A DNA stretch of 64,000 bases from Panonychus citri (GCF_014898815.1 NW_026515543.1:1488001-1552000), one strand, 5' to 3'; positions 7,630 through 18,307 are shown, numbered from the stretch's first letter. Program-made: numbers and translations. Notes: generated from the sequence alone by a model not told the origin.

Positions 7630-9744
7630 TTAATTGTTGTCTAAAGTAATTTACCTATTAACAATTAACTGGGATAGGATAAGGAAAATAGTTAACAAAG
7701 TAGTTTGAAGTAAATTACCCCAATATCTACTTTGACTTTGTGCGAAGGTTATTGTTAGGATAGGAAATGGAAATGAAAGGAAATTAAGTTTTCTAATTGT
7801 TGACTTAATTGTTGAAGAATTTGATTAATTAAACATTTGTAATAATCAAAATTAATTGTTGATGAGAAAGAGAAAGACAAATCAAATCAAAAATCACAAT
7901 TTTCATCTTCACATGAAAGCAGCATGTTAACCAGGGTAATTTACTTTGGTAACATTTGGATCAATTTCTAATTTTAAATTGATTTAAAGTTGATTAATTA
8001 AGGAAGTTTGAAGTAATTTACCCCAATATCTTCCTTAATATTCACTAAATTAACTAAATTAATTGTTGATTTGATTGTCGAAAAGAGAGAAAGAAAACGT
8101 GTCAACACATTGAGAAAATTTGAATTTTAACTCTTCTAATTGAAGAATAGAACAAAACTGACCAATGTCAGAAAAGACAGAGAAATAGACAGAGAAAAGA
8201 AAGAAGAGAGAAAGGGAGAAAAATAGAATAGAATTTCTAATTGGAGGGAAACGGAAGACAGAGAAAAGAAAGAGAAAAATTTGTGCGCAAGCGCAATCAG
8301 TTGATTAATAGATGAGATTTCAAGGGTAATTTACTTTTGTTTCTCTCTAATTAATTAATTTAATTAGTTAATTAATTTACTTTTTAAAAGTTAAATTTAT
8401 ATTATTTTTGTTAAATAAAGTTCTCTTTCTTTTGGTGTATCAATAAGAAAAATCGACTGAATAGATTTTAAGAATCTTCAACTGAAAATTTTCAATTGGA
8501 ACGAGGTTCACATCAAGCAGAAGGTAAGTTCTGATTCAGCGTTTTTCTTTGTTTTAATTGTTTCAATCAATCTTTAAGGGTAATTTACTTTTATTTTGAT
8601 TGTCTCAATTGTTTCCTAAATTAATTGAAAATGAATTAATCAAATTTTCAATTCAAATGTAAACTTGGCTCAGGGTAATTTACTTTGGCCATTTTACTTT
8701 TGCTTGAGTTTCTTTCTTTTCTTTTTATATATTAGAGAATCAAGAGGAACGAATTGATTGGAAATCTAATTAGATTTGAAAAGGTAGATTTAAATGTTAA
8801 AATTAATTAGAATTTAGATTTGAAAATTAATTGTTTTCTTTTGTTCTAAATTAACATGTTGGCGACGAATTGGCCGTGGGAACAAAGATGGAGGAAAGCT
8901 TAAGATAAGTATTAATCTTTGTTTAAATGTTGACTCAATGGTCAAAACTCTTTCTCTATTCTTTGAAAAATCGTTTCTCTTTTAAATTGATTTAGTAAAT
9001 CTTGATCATTCAGTGAATAATCAGCTTGTTCAGGGTAATTTACTTTGAACAAGAAAATTTCTAATGAAAGAAAGGAAGAGAATGAGACGATTAATTAATT
9101 AAAAATTAGAATGAGAGATTGAAAGAGTTAGAATTAGATAGCTTTTTAATGTTGAATTTATCAACTAATTGGACTCAAAGATCAGGGTAATTTACTTTGG
9201 TCTTTTATGGTCAATGATTGATTAATTAAAACTGTTGATTTGTGAATTTGATTAAAAACTAATCTCAATTGGCGTGGATTTGTCAACGACTTACATGAGA
9301 ATTTCATCCGAATAGATGAGTTTCTTTCTAAGAGATAGAATCTGAATAAATGATCCAAGTGTTACTAAATCAATTTTCCTTAATTGTTTTCCTAATTTTG
9401 TTTAAATTATATTAACGATTTGTTTTGTTTTTTGTATTAACAGGGAATCTCAATAAGATCAATCCAGATTCAACATTGGCGAATTGATTAATTCCACCAA
9501 GGAAGGACAGAGAAAGAAGGACACAAAATCAACGATGGTAAAAGGGTTTGAAAAGTTCAATTGTTTGGACTTTTCTTAATTTGAATGAATAATCAGATAT
9601 CAGGGTAATTTACTCTGAACTGATTTCATTCATTTTGTATTTTGTTATTCGAAAAGAGGTAATTTACTTTCTATCGAATTTAAAATTTGACCAATGCTAT
9701 CTAATTGTATTGATTATTCAGGGTAATTTACTTTGAATATCAAT
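7630..9744. repeat. Array of 12 hairpin repeats with a conserved core and variable paired arms
   Basis: Twelve dispersed units centre on GTAATTTAC (GTAAATTAC in one). Most read AGGGTAATTTACTTT; four left-hand units, except the one at 7924, read (A/G)AAGTAATTTACC-type. Approximate fold-back spans: 7630-7668, 7696-7734, 7924-7955, 7997-8039, 8304-8354, 8556-8610, 8655-8700, 9025-9053, 9177-9205, 9584-9634, 9647-9679 and 9709-9744. Arms differ in sequence from unit to unit but pair: TTAATTGTT/AACAATTAA, CAAAGTAG/CTACTTTG, ATTAAGGAAG/CTTCCTTAAT, CTTGTTC/GAACAAG. Each LTR holds one more unit. The surrounding 2.4 kb between pol and the accessory frame has no coding frame. Confidence 0.85.
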
Positions 9745-9913
9745 TTGTATGAAAGATGATTGATTATCTATCTTTACATAGAGTAAGAAAATGAGATTGA
9801 ATGATTAATGAAGATTAATTAAATTAATTAATCTATGAATGATTGAAAGATGAGAGTGAAAGGTAAACTGACAGGAAGTTATTAAGTTAATCGAATCAAT
9901 TTGATTGATTAAC

Positions 9914-12421
9914 TTATTCTGTGTGATCTGATGTTGTTAAAACATCAGCTGATTCATCTGTTAGATCGTTCAACTCCATTCTTTCACCTGCTAATTTTAA
10001 ATTCTCAAAATTAACTTTAATTGGTGGACCTTTTAATCCAACAACTAAAGCAGCAGAATCATAAATCTCAATAACAATGTAATCTCCTTTATAAGGAGCA
10101 GTTAGTTTCTTTCCTCTTAACTTATTCTGAATTTTGACAGAAATTTTCACTCGATCACCTACTTTAAATGGTAAGGGTTTAGGATCGATAAGATCAATTC
10201 GATTTTGTTGATTCATTATCATCTTTTGATAATGATCATTTCTCATCTTTTGTAGTTCCTCTTGAGAAGATACTGTTGGCTGAATTTCCAGTTCATTCAG
10301 TAAAGGAGTATTTGGTAATTTACCAAACAACAGGTAATAGGGAGAAGTTTGTAAACTTTCCGAGTGAGCAGAATTGTAGCTTAAAACAAGTTCAGTTATC
10401 CATTTGTCCCAATCTTTAGGAATAACCGTAAACATATTGATTCTATTTCCAAGAATTCCATTTAACCTTTCGATGAGTCCATTCGACTGAGGGCGATAAG
10501 GTGTTGTAAATTGTAGCTTAATCTTTTGTTGCTCACAAAATTCCTTGAAACCATTTGACCTGAAACAAGGTCCGTTATCAACTTGAATAGTTTTAGGATG
10601 ACCGATAAATTGAATAATGTATTTAACAAATTTTATCGCATCATTTTCTTTTTGATTCCTTGAAGGTTGAGCGAAAACGTATTTCGTAAAATAATCAACT
10701 GCTGTGAATAGATATTCGTTGCGTTGTGATGAGGGATGAAATTTTCCAACGATGTCGATTTGCAATCGATCCAAGGGTTGAATTGGAATCGGCATTTGAT
10801 GAGGTCGATGATTGTTTGTTGTCGGATGTTTAAAAGATAGGCAGGTATCACAATTAGCGATTTTAGATTTCAGCCATTCATCCATTTGAGGGAACCAGAA
10901 TATCTCTTTGATTCTTTTTGTTGTGGATTTAAATCCAAAATGACCTCCGATAGATTCCGTGTGCATTGCACTAAAAACTTTTTCTTGCAGAGATGCAGGA
11001 AGAACGATAACCAACTTGTTATCATTTAATTTTCTATGAAGAATCCCTTGTTTCATCACGAAGTGTTTAGTCAAATAGCCTTTCGCTAATTGACGAATTG
11101 TAGTTTTGACATAATTGTCCTTTGCTTGATGTTTTTTAATTTCGCTCGAATTATTAAAATTATTATCATCAGTGTTTCTTTGATCACCAGTTACTATGAA
11201 TTTAGAAATTAACTTATCATCGATAATTTCAGGTTGTCCCAATTTCTCTCCAATTTCTTCCGCTAATTGTTTGGAAAATAAAATCCATTGATTCTTATTT
11301 TCTTCATTAATCATCTGTATATCGTCACAATCGAAATTCTTAATGAGAATTTCATCTTTATCCATCCAATTATAATTATGATTTAGATGATGATGAGGAT
11401 TTTGGTGTAACTCGTTACACATGACATGACCATTTTCCTCGAAAGCAAATAATAAATATTTATAGTAGTCTTCTTCGTTGATTTCACCGATTTTCTTGTG
11501 ACGCCATTCACTTGATCGTGAGAAGCAATCAGCTGGGTGAGTGTCACCTTTGCTGTACTCAATTTTATAATCATATTGGGACATCAGCGATGCCCATCGG
11601 TGTAAACGTGCACATTTAAAATTAATTTTAGGTAAAGCACAAAGTGCACAGTGATCAGAGACGATCGTAAAACTTTTTCCACTTAAATAATGAGAGTATT
11701 TGTTAACTGCAACAATAACCGCCAAACACTCTTTCTCAGTTATTGTGTATGCCAATTGATATTTTGCAAGTTTCTGACCAAAATACGAAACTGCTCGCCA
11801 TTCATTATTTTCCAGTTGAAGGAGTATTCCTCCAACGGCAATCGATGAAGCGTCAACCATCAGTTTATGTTGAGCCTCAGGTTTAAATTGAGATAATAAA
11901 CAATCTTTGATTAGAGAATCTTTGATATGTTGCCAAGCCTTTTGATGATTTTTATTCCATTCGAATCGTCCTCTGTTCTTCTTTGAACAAAGTTCGAATA
12001 AAATCGAAGCGACTGTTGAATAATTCGGAATGAATTTTGAGAGGTAGTTAAAAAGTCCCAGTTGACTTTGAAGTCCCTTGACGTTTTTCGGAGGTTGAAA
12101 TTCTTTCAATCTCTGAATTTTCTCAGGATCAGGGCGAACTGAATTTCCGCTGATTATATGACCAAGGAATTTTACCTCTTTGTGTCCCCATTTACATTTA
12201 TCAGGTTGAACCTTTAGACCAATATCTTTTATTCTTGAGAAAACAGCATTTGCATTGTTGATTAGTTCTTCGAACGATTTTCCAAAGATGACAATGTCAT
12301 CGATGTAAGCTAAACAAGCTTTGTAGAGTAGATTTCCAAAAACAGAATTGACGAATTGTTGGAAATAAGCAGGGGAATCAGCTAGACCCATGGGTAAACG
12401 AACATACTGGAATTTACCCAT
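9914..12421 (-). CDS. pol: Pol of element 2: reverse transcriptase (C-terminal part), RNase H, integrase
   Basis: This is an uninterrupted frame of 835 codons. Residues 1-125 are the palm and thumb of reverse transcriptase with the YIDD catalytic box at 39-42. RNase H spans about 185-300 with acidic residues D190, E231, D256 and D298. The integrase zinc domain has H487, H494, C524 and C527. The integrase core has D556, D615 and E651; the last two are separated by 35 residues, as expected for retroviral-type integrases. Residues 740-810 form a basic C-terminal domain with a KLTAPYKGDY segment resembling the GPY/F module. I see no chromodomain. The first Met is internal to the reverse transcriptase, so the natural protein starts upstream in sequence now broken by frameshifts. 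The product copies element RNA and inserts the DNA copy. The only unexpected point is the open region downstream of its stop. Confidence 0.93.
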   Translation of the reverse strand: MGKFQYVRLPMGLADSPAYFQQFVNSVFGNLLYKACLAYIDDIVIFGKSFEELINNANAVFSRIKDIGLKVQPDKCKWGHKEVKFLGHIISGNSVRPDPEKIQRLKEFQPPKNVKGLQSQLGLFNYLSKFIPNYSTVASILFELCSKKNRGRFEWNKNHQKAWQHIKDSLIKDCLLSQFKPEAQHKLMVDASSIAVGGILLQLENNEWRAVSYFGQKLAKYQLAYTITEKECLAVIVAVNKYSHYLSGKSFTIVSDHCALCALPKINFKCARLHRWASLMSQYDYKIEYSKGDTHPADCFSRSSEWRHKKIGEINEEDYYKYLLFAFEENGHVMCNELHQNPHHHLNHNYNWMDKDEILIKNFDCDDIQMINEENKNQWILFSKQLAEEIGEKLGQPEIIDDKLISKFIVTGDQRNTDDNNFNNSSEIKKHQAKDNYVKTTIRQLAKGYLTKHFVMKQGILHRKLNDNKLVIVLPASLQEKVFSAMHTESIGGHFGFKSTTKRIKEIFWFPQMDEWLKSKIANCDTCLSFKHPTTNNHRPHQMPIPIQPLDRLQIDIVGKFHPSSQRNEYLFTAVDYFTKYVFAQPSRNQKENDAIKFVKYIIQFIGHPKTIQVDNGPCFRSNGFKEFCEQQKIKLQFTTPYRPQSNGLIERLNGILGNRINMFTVIPKDWDKWITELVLSYNSAHSESLQTSPYYLLFGKLPNTPLLNELEIQPTVSSQEELQKMRNDHYQKMIMNQQNRIDLIDPKPLPFKVGDRVKISVKIQNKLRGKKLTAPYKGDYIVIEIYDSAALVVGLKGPPIKVNFENLKLAGERMELNDLTDESADVLTTSDHTE

Positions 12422-12429
12422 TTCAGTTA

Positions 12430-13560
12430 CCAGAGCGACTTTTTCTCTTTCTTCGATTCAATTGAATCTGATGAAACCCTTGAGCAAAATCTATTGTGAT
12501 GAAATATTCATAACCTCAAGGCCTGAATATGATCATCAATATTTGGCATAGGATATGATCTCGTTTTCATAATCGAATTCAATTCTTTGAATGAAGTTAC
12601 CAATCGATAATCTTTACCACCAGGTTTTTTACCAGAAAAGGGTGATCCACCGCACGAATTAGAAGGTTCGATGATATTATTTTGAATTAATTCTTTTATC
12701 TTCTTGTCCAAAATTTCTCTTTTCGGCCAAGTCGATAAGGATTACATTTAGGAATAGAATGATTACCAATATCGATTTTAATATTTACAGTTTCAGCTGG
12801 AATACAACCCAGGTCGTATTTGTGAGTAGAGAAAACGGATTTAAATTTGTTGAGAAAATTCATCATAGATGATTTTTGTTGCTGATTTAAATTAGTTGAA
12901 ATGCCTTTAATTAATGTAGATTGAGATCTGAGATTTGTGGAATTCATCTCTTCTCGTATCTAACTTTGCTTTTTTAATTTCATGAAGATATTGTTCATCT
13001 GATAAGAGGACATGATTGTCATGTTGATTAAAATGGCTTGATTGTTGATTAAGATGATTTGATTGTTGATTAAATGGCGTTAATTTAAAAGTTGATTGTG
13101 GAAAATTTAAGTTAAAATTGGAAGAAGAATTTGATCTTTGATCAATTTGATTGATTTGATTAAAATGATTGTGACTAGAAGTTGAAGATTGATGATAATT
13201 GTGAGATGATTGTAAATTGATTGTTGATTGATTTAATTGTTGATGATTTAAGGTTGATTGAGACATTTGTGAAGGTGAGTTTGAGGTTGCCGAATTGTGA
13301 GGTCGAATTTATGGACTGTGATTTGTTAATTATGCAGTTTGATGGGTAATTACGGGCCGGTCCATAGATCTTTGGAATTGAGTGGTGAAGAGATGGTGAA
13401 ACATTCAGGTCCGGAATTTTCAAAGTAACTTTGAGTTCTTTACCAGATCTTGTAGGTTTCATCCCTAATAGGGTCAGCCCAGTGCAGTATTTGACCAGAA
13501 CCAGAAATTTTACCAAGAATCATTTCTAACGGTAACTCTTCTAATACAAAGACTCTTAAT
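12430..13560 (-). pseudogene. Broken linker and N-terminal reverse transcriptase of element 2
   Basis: Short frames at 12508-12711, 12696-12947, 12907-13266 and 13175-13516 overlap in different phases. The first carries reverse-transcriptase signatures (CGGSPFSGKKPGGKDYRLV and then a DYR/LN segment with PMPNIDDH). The second carries the preceding primer-grip region (IPKCNPYRLGR). The third is Ser/Asn/Gln/His-rich linker. Together they continue pol upstream of 12421, but at least three frame changes separate them. As assembled, no full-length polymerase can be made. This may reflect real decay or indel errors in the assembly. Confidence 0.75.
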
Positions 13561-13564
13561 GGAT

Positions 13565-14377
13565 CTAATTTGCTCGTTTTCCAATTGGAAAACCAATTGT
13601 AACACCAACCGCTCTCACAGGTTTATTTCTCCCTGATAACCCTAAAAACTCATGTTGACTTTGGTAGATAGGAATTTTCAATCGAATAGCTAAATCCTTT
13701 CTCATGAAGGTTGAGCCTGAGCCGGAATCAAGAAGAGCTTCAAGCTTAGCTATTTCAGGGTGATCTACATTTATAATTACTCTCGGTCTCATGTTAATCT
13801 GATTGTTGATAGCTTGTATCATACAATTTATATTAGTTTCAGCGGCTACTCTAGCCTGACAGTTTGCTGTTGTGTGACCATAGGTCGTACAAAGAGAACA
13901 GTAATTACTATTATTACTGTTTGTGTTACTATTACTACTTTCACTAGTGGGCTGTTGTTGATTATTCTGCTGAGGTTGAGGTCTATTTGACTGCTGATAG
14001 TTTGACCTTCCTCCTCGTCCTCTATAGTTCTGAGATCGACCTCTAGAAGGTCGTGAATTGTTGGGTGATGAAGAATTATTCTGCTCTTGGTTATACGTTG
14101 ATTTTGATCGAGAATTTGTGGGAGTGTTTGATCGTTGCGATCGATTGGAACTGTCTTTATTAGGTGTATAACCAGAATTGAAATTGTTTGATTTTCTATT
14201 ATTATTATTATTGTTATTTTGATTCTGTCTCCGACTGTTCGGACTTGGGACATAATTTTCATCACAAGAACTATCTTTAATCTTATTACTGTAAATGATT
14301 AGAAATTTAGTTAATTTGTCTAGAGTGTTTACATTTGAATTATGCCTTAATGAAAAGCTTAATTCATTTGGAAGCAA
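13565..14377 (-). CDS. Nucleocapsid zinc knuckle and aspartic protease of element 2 (fragment)
   Basis: The open frame has 270 codons. Residues 1-45 are end-of-capsid-like. Residues 50-150 are Asn/Ser/Gln/Arg-rich with RGRG boxes, as in RNA-binding nucleocapsids. A CCHC knuckle follows (CSLCTTYGHTTANC, spacing C-x2-C-x4-H-x4-C). About 50 residues later LEALLDSGSGSTFMR supplies the Asp-Ser-Gly active site of a retropepsin, followed by a hydrophobic GLSG segment that fits the protease flap. The knuckle packages genomic RNA and the protease cuts the polyprotein. The frame ends prematurely within the protease, where a frameshift leads to the next fragment. Confidence 0.85.
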   Translation of the reverse strand: MLPNELSFSLRHNSNVNTLDKLTKFLIIYSNKIKDSSCDENYVPSPNSRRQNQNNNNNNNRKSNNFNSGYTPNKDSSNRSQRSNTPTNSRSKSTYNQEQNNSSSPNNSRPSRGRSQNYRGRGGRSNYQQSNRPQPQQNNQQQPTSESSNSNTNSNNSNYCSLCTTYGHTTANCQARVAAETNINCMIQAINNQINMRPRVIINVDHPEIAKLEALLDSGSGSTFMRKDLAIRLKIPIYQSQHEFLGLSGRNKPVRAVGVTIGFPIGKRAN

Positions 14378-15074
14378 ATGAAGAATGAGAAAAATGATTC
14401 CTTTATCGAATCTTAGGTATTACTAACCTAGCAGCCAGTGAGCTCAAAGACATAATCACTTGGATTAGTGCCTTTGACAAATTTTTGTTAAATAGCTTTT
14501 TGTGGCTTCTACTTCTTTTCGCCGACAAAACTTTCTCTGACTTGTTTAACTAATTTAGAAAATGAAATATGGGATTGTTTTCATAATCTCATCAATAGCT
14601 TTATGAATATCATCAGTAACTTGAGCACAAAGGGTTTTGATCGCAAGGTGATCAGAAAGCTCTAATAAGGCGACTTCTCTCTAATTTGTTGAGCCATTGG
14701 CAAAAGTCAGTGACCCTTTTCAATGTACTCCTCAATTACGGATTTAAATTTAAATCCATCAAGAATAGAAGGTGAATTAGGTCGAAACATTTGTTGAAAA
14801 ACGCAGGATTGAAAATTGATTGATTGAACATTTGATTTGAATTGATTGGCGTTTGATTAAAGGTTTTGATTATTTGATTTAGTATTATTTGGGAGTGGAG
14901 AATGATAATTATGTGGCTCGTCATTGTCATCGTCATTGACTTGACTTTATCATAATCATCATTCTGAGAGAAACACTGAAATACCTTTTAATTTGCATTG
15001 ATGTGAACTCTAATTCCTTAAGATAATCTTCAGAAAGATTCTTACCTTCATCAATAACGTCTTCTTTGATGAGC
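14378..15074 (-). pseudogene. Interrupted middle of gag, element 2
   Basis: Sequence between the gag start fragment and the nucleocapsid frame contains only short frames in several phases. Its position requires capsid, but frameshifts and stops interrupt it. The frame at 14736-14936 is short, repetitive and unconvincing as a protein. Confidence 0.5.
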
Positions 15075-15530
15075 TTACGGAGATTCTTCAGTAATACCAG
15101 AGCTTCTTAATTTGTGGTGAATTTCAGGACATTCCAGAAATTTATCATCAAAGGGAAAATTTTTATCAATGGGTGATGAGAAGGAAGAGAGGAGACCACA
15201 AATAAATGCTTGAGTTGTCGCTTCGCGAATGACCTTGGTGACATAGGCTTTACCTTGAGGTGAATATTTGAGGCCGTAGATTTCACATAATTTTTGTCGA
15301 TTAGCATCATCGCTAATATAATCGCCAATTGTAGTTGATATGGACATAATTGATTGATTGAAGGTCCAATCGTGAACGTTGACTTGCTTGTGCGAATGAA
15401 AAAATTCAACAAGAGATTCGTTGAGATTTGGAACAGAAATCGCTGTTCTTATTGATGAGAAAATTTTTGAGTCGATTGATGAAAATAATTTTGAGTCTAT
15501 TGATGATGTTGATGAGAACGAACGCTCCAC
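15075..15530 (-). CDS. N-terminal gag fragment of element 2
   Basis: This is a frame of about 151 codons just downstream of the leader. It begins with Ser-rich repeats (SSIDSKLFSSIDSKIFSSI), then a mixed helical block with Trp, Tyr and Cys consistent with capsid or matrix. No ATG is available in frame: a GTG begins the stretch and an in-frame TAG lies 21 bases further upstream, so the true start is uncertain. Assignment to gag is by position; sequence similarity is not recognisable by eye. Confidence 0.5.
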   Translation of the reverse strand: MERSFSSTSSIDSKLFSSIDSKIFSSIRTAISVPNLNESLVEFFHSHKQVNVHDWTFNQSIMSISTTIGDYISDDANRQKLCEIYGLKYSPQGKAYVTKVIREATTQAFICGLLSSFSSPIDKNFPFDDKFLECPEIHHKLRSSGITEESP

Positions 15531-15686
15531 TTTGTTAATTGTTTTTGATTGTAGCTAATGAGCACTTGGGAAACACACTAATTGCTAGTAAACACGTGGT
15601 AAGGAACACACTTTCCACGCTACCCTTTAGTAAAGATGATGATTACCACCACTTTCTAAAGTAATTACTCGTTTAAGTAATGAGGG

Positions 15687-15696
15687 ATCTCCACCA
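15687..15696 (-). promoter_or_regulatory. Primer-binding site of element 2, probably for tRNA-Ala
   Basis: On the minus strand the 5' LTR ends in CCTTACA, two bases follow, then TGGTGGAGAT. Ten bases match the tRNA-Ala 3' end seen in element 1's site before the sequences part (CCC against GCC). The shared site argues for the same primer in two different elements. Confidence 0.65.
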
Positions 15697-15698
15697 TT

Positions 15699-16190
15699 TG
15701 TAAGGTCTAATTAATTCACGGGGATGAGGTACACACCCTTACAAAATGCACGATTATGATCGTACTGCAAAGCCTAACAATCAGTGAGAGGTTCAAAGTA
15801 ATTTACCCTGATAGCCCTTTCGCTGAATAGCTTGACAATCAGTAAACAATAAATTAATTAAGGAAATTGTTTAATTGAAATAGTAACACTTTGTTGAGAA
15901 TTGTAACATAGGAAACGGAAGTTGAGAGAGAGAGAGAGAATAAGCTTTAACTTGAGGTTAAAGGTGAAGTTGAGAGTAGAAAAGGTACGAGATTAACTGT
16001 AGGTAAAGGTGTACAACAACTGATTGATGAGGAAAAGGAAATGCTTAAGGTATTTATCCAGGTAGGGAAAACATGTGATTGGTTACAAAGATTTAGAGCG
16101 GGATAAACAAATGTAATAATTAGTTAATTGTTGATGGAGAGAGAAAGTAATTAAGAGGGGAAAAGAGGCAATCGAAGCGTTTCCCTTACA
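15699..16190 (-). repeat. 5' LTR of element 2
   Basis: This 492-bp partner of 4304-4796 has the same termini. It carries a hairpin repeat (15782-15825) in which the left arm has lost one G compared with the other LTR, and the TATA-like GGATAAATACC (minus strand, 16049-16059) that would drive element transcription leftward. Confidence 0.92.
16049..16059 (-). promoter_or_regulatory. TATA-like box in the 5' LTR of element 2
   Basis: GGATAAATACC on the minus strand, in the upstream LTR. It is conserved in the other LTR (4655-4665) and similar to GGTATAAATACC in element 1. Core promoter role is inferred from position. Confidence 0.45.
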
Positions 16191-16194
16191 AATG
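16191..16194. repeat. Target-site duplication AATG, right copy
   Basis: AATG directly follows the right LTR and repeats the four bases before the left LTR (4300-4303). Confidence 0.75.
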
Positions 16195-18250
16195 CTAATG
16201 ACCAATATCAAATTTCCCGTAGACAACAATCAATGAAAGTTAAATTCATTAATTGCTTGTGATTTAAAAGGTAATATCAACGACTCGGTGGATTTAAAAT
16301 GTAATCAACTTAATTGTGTGAGAAAAAAAATCAAATTATATCAACGTAATATAAATAAATTGTCAATCGTTGATGACATTTAAACATCGCATCTAAAAAC
16401 TGGATTAAATGATAATGTTAATCATTACAATTATCGTAAGAGAAACAAATTAAAATCATAATTAAACTAATTGACCACAAAAATTGTAATTTACAATTAC
16501 AATTAGATTCAATCTAATTTTGATTAACTAACCAATTCTTTTTATGTTAAATAAATTGTTACATATAATAAGTGTATAATTATCACTCACCTTTAATCAT
16601 TTGAAAGTTTAAATCTTAATTTAATCATCTTAATCATTACAATTATCTTAACTTGTGTGTTACCGTTGACGTTTAAAATGATTTAGCTTTTAACCTTTAA
16701 CAATTTAAAGGTTAATTTGGTTAATCAACATTGATTATTAGGTGTGTGTGATTAGATTAGTGAATAGGATTAACTTGTTTTCTGTTGATTTACTTGGGGT
16801 CAGTTAATTGTTGAATACAATTAACTAACTTTTCCCGCCAAGATGGACAAGGTTAAATGGTTTGTTACGGGAAATCAGTTTACTCGGTCAAAATTAATTG
16901 TCCCAAGTGATTAAGAGTAACAATTAACGACTTAATTTATATGTACATGAAACTGAAGCACAATTAAACTCATCAACAATTAATATCACTTATTTTGAAT
17001 GTTTTGAATATTATTTTCAACTTGAACAATTAACACAAACAATTAACTTACACTTTTCATTTCAAACGAGAAAAAAAAATGAAATCCTAAATTTAAAATC
17101 AGTTAATTGTTACAATTCAATTGATCAATAAATATTTATACAGTTAATTGCAATTAATTATTTACTCTCAATAAAGGTTAATCTTAATCATAATTAGAGA
17201 AAACAATTAATGAACAATTAAGGTTTGTCTCTCTCTGATTGTAATCATTGAGTAAATTGATATTTGATCATATTGATTGTTAATTATAATTGCAAATGAT
17301 TTGTAATGTTAAACACTTACAAATGATTAGCTAATTGTTGACTTTTATCCGTTAATTTGATCTCTATTATTAAACCGATGAAAGTAAAACCAAAAAAATT
17401 GATTTGATTGTTCAAATGATTAACAATTAATTCACATGTAAATCATGATTCAGTTAAATCATCACAATCAACGGAAATCTGAATTATCTTCAGGTTGTTG
17501 ACCTCAATTAACATGATTCAAATTCTGGTGAAATATTTACATTTATATTGGAAAAAAAATCTTTAATTGTGATTAGAAAGCAACAATTTAATTCATAATA
17601 ATAAGAAATAATAATAAATTGTTATTATGATTAAATATTAATCTTAATGTTTAATTTCAATCCAATATTTTGAAGGTGTTTACATTTACTGATTAACTTG
17701 AATATGTTATCATGATCAAAGTTAAACCCACGATTGTTGGTTAATCATAATTAGTTGATTTAACCGGATTTTACTTTAAAGATCACAATTAACGTGATTT
17801 ACTCAATTGTAGTTACATTTCATTAAATTTTGTCTGTTGGTTGGTTCCAACAATCAAAGGTACTAATTTAAATCAACATCCTTAATTGTTGATTGTTGTT
17901 CACTCAAAATTCACTGTTACACTTATTGTGTACTCGTTTCTCATTGTAAACTCTGGGATTTTTTTTTTGATTTCTCACTTTGAGATGATGATTATGATGA
18001 TGGAGATGATGAAAATGATAAGGAAGAGAAGGAAGAGAAGGTGCCAGTGAATGATTCTCAATGCTTTCTTTTCTCATCATCATCATCTTTTTCGTAATCA
18101 TCTTCATCATCTCTTCATGATCCTTAACATATATTCATTACTACGTTGGTGAGAAAAGTTGATTCAACTTGAAAATCAACATTTTTTGGTTACCTTTATC
18201 ATCCAGGTAACCAAGCCTTTCTTTTTCTCTTTCTTTTCTTTCTTCTCTTA

Positions 18251-18307
<57 letters not shown>

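Larger units (their letters stand above)
4304..16190 (-). mobile_element. Ty3/gypsy-type LTR retrotransposon with accessory genes (element 2)
   Basis: This 11.9-kb element is transcribed leftward. Order from its 5' end: LTR (15699-16190), tRNA-Ala primer site, broken gag, nucleocapsid and protease block (13565-14377), disrupted reverse transcriptase start, and an 835-codon frame with the rest of reverse transcriptase, RNase H and integrase (9914-12421). A hairpin-repeat array (7630-9744), a RING/TRAF-type zinc-finger frame (5918-7420), a DEDDh exonuclease frame (4837-5706), a purine-rich tract and the 3' LTR (4304-4796) follow. The order protease, reverse transcriptase, RNase H, integrase is that of Ty3/gypsy. 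LTR similarity, intact catalytic residues and the clean target duplication suggest recent insertion. Several single-base frame breaks interrupt gag, pol and the accessory frame. Many LTR differences are homopolymer-length changes, so some breaks may be assembly errors. The 5 kb downstream of pol is longer than expected, and no envelope-like protein with a membrane segment was seen there. Confidence 0.9.

Noticed and set aside
7630..9744. A CRISPR-like array
   Set aside because: Spacing is irregular, the genome is eukaryotic, and the units are hairpins with unique arms, not identical repeats with unique spacers.
10314..10330. Palindrome TTTGGTAATTTACCAAA inside pol, sharing the GTAATTTAC core
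   Set aside because: It encodes conserved integrase-region residues and is alone in coding sequence, so it is likely chance; not counted with the 14 hairpins.
11383..11574. Minus-strand frames within pol (also 10633-10851)
   Set aside because: Shadow frames of the 835-codon pol; no independent evidence.
15655..15685. AAAGTAATTACT near the element 2 leader, similar to the hairpin core
   Set aside because: The core differs (GTAATTAC) and the arms are not clearly paired.
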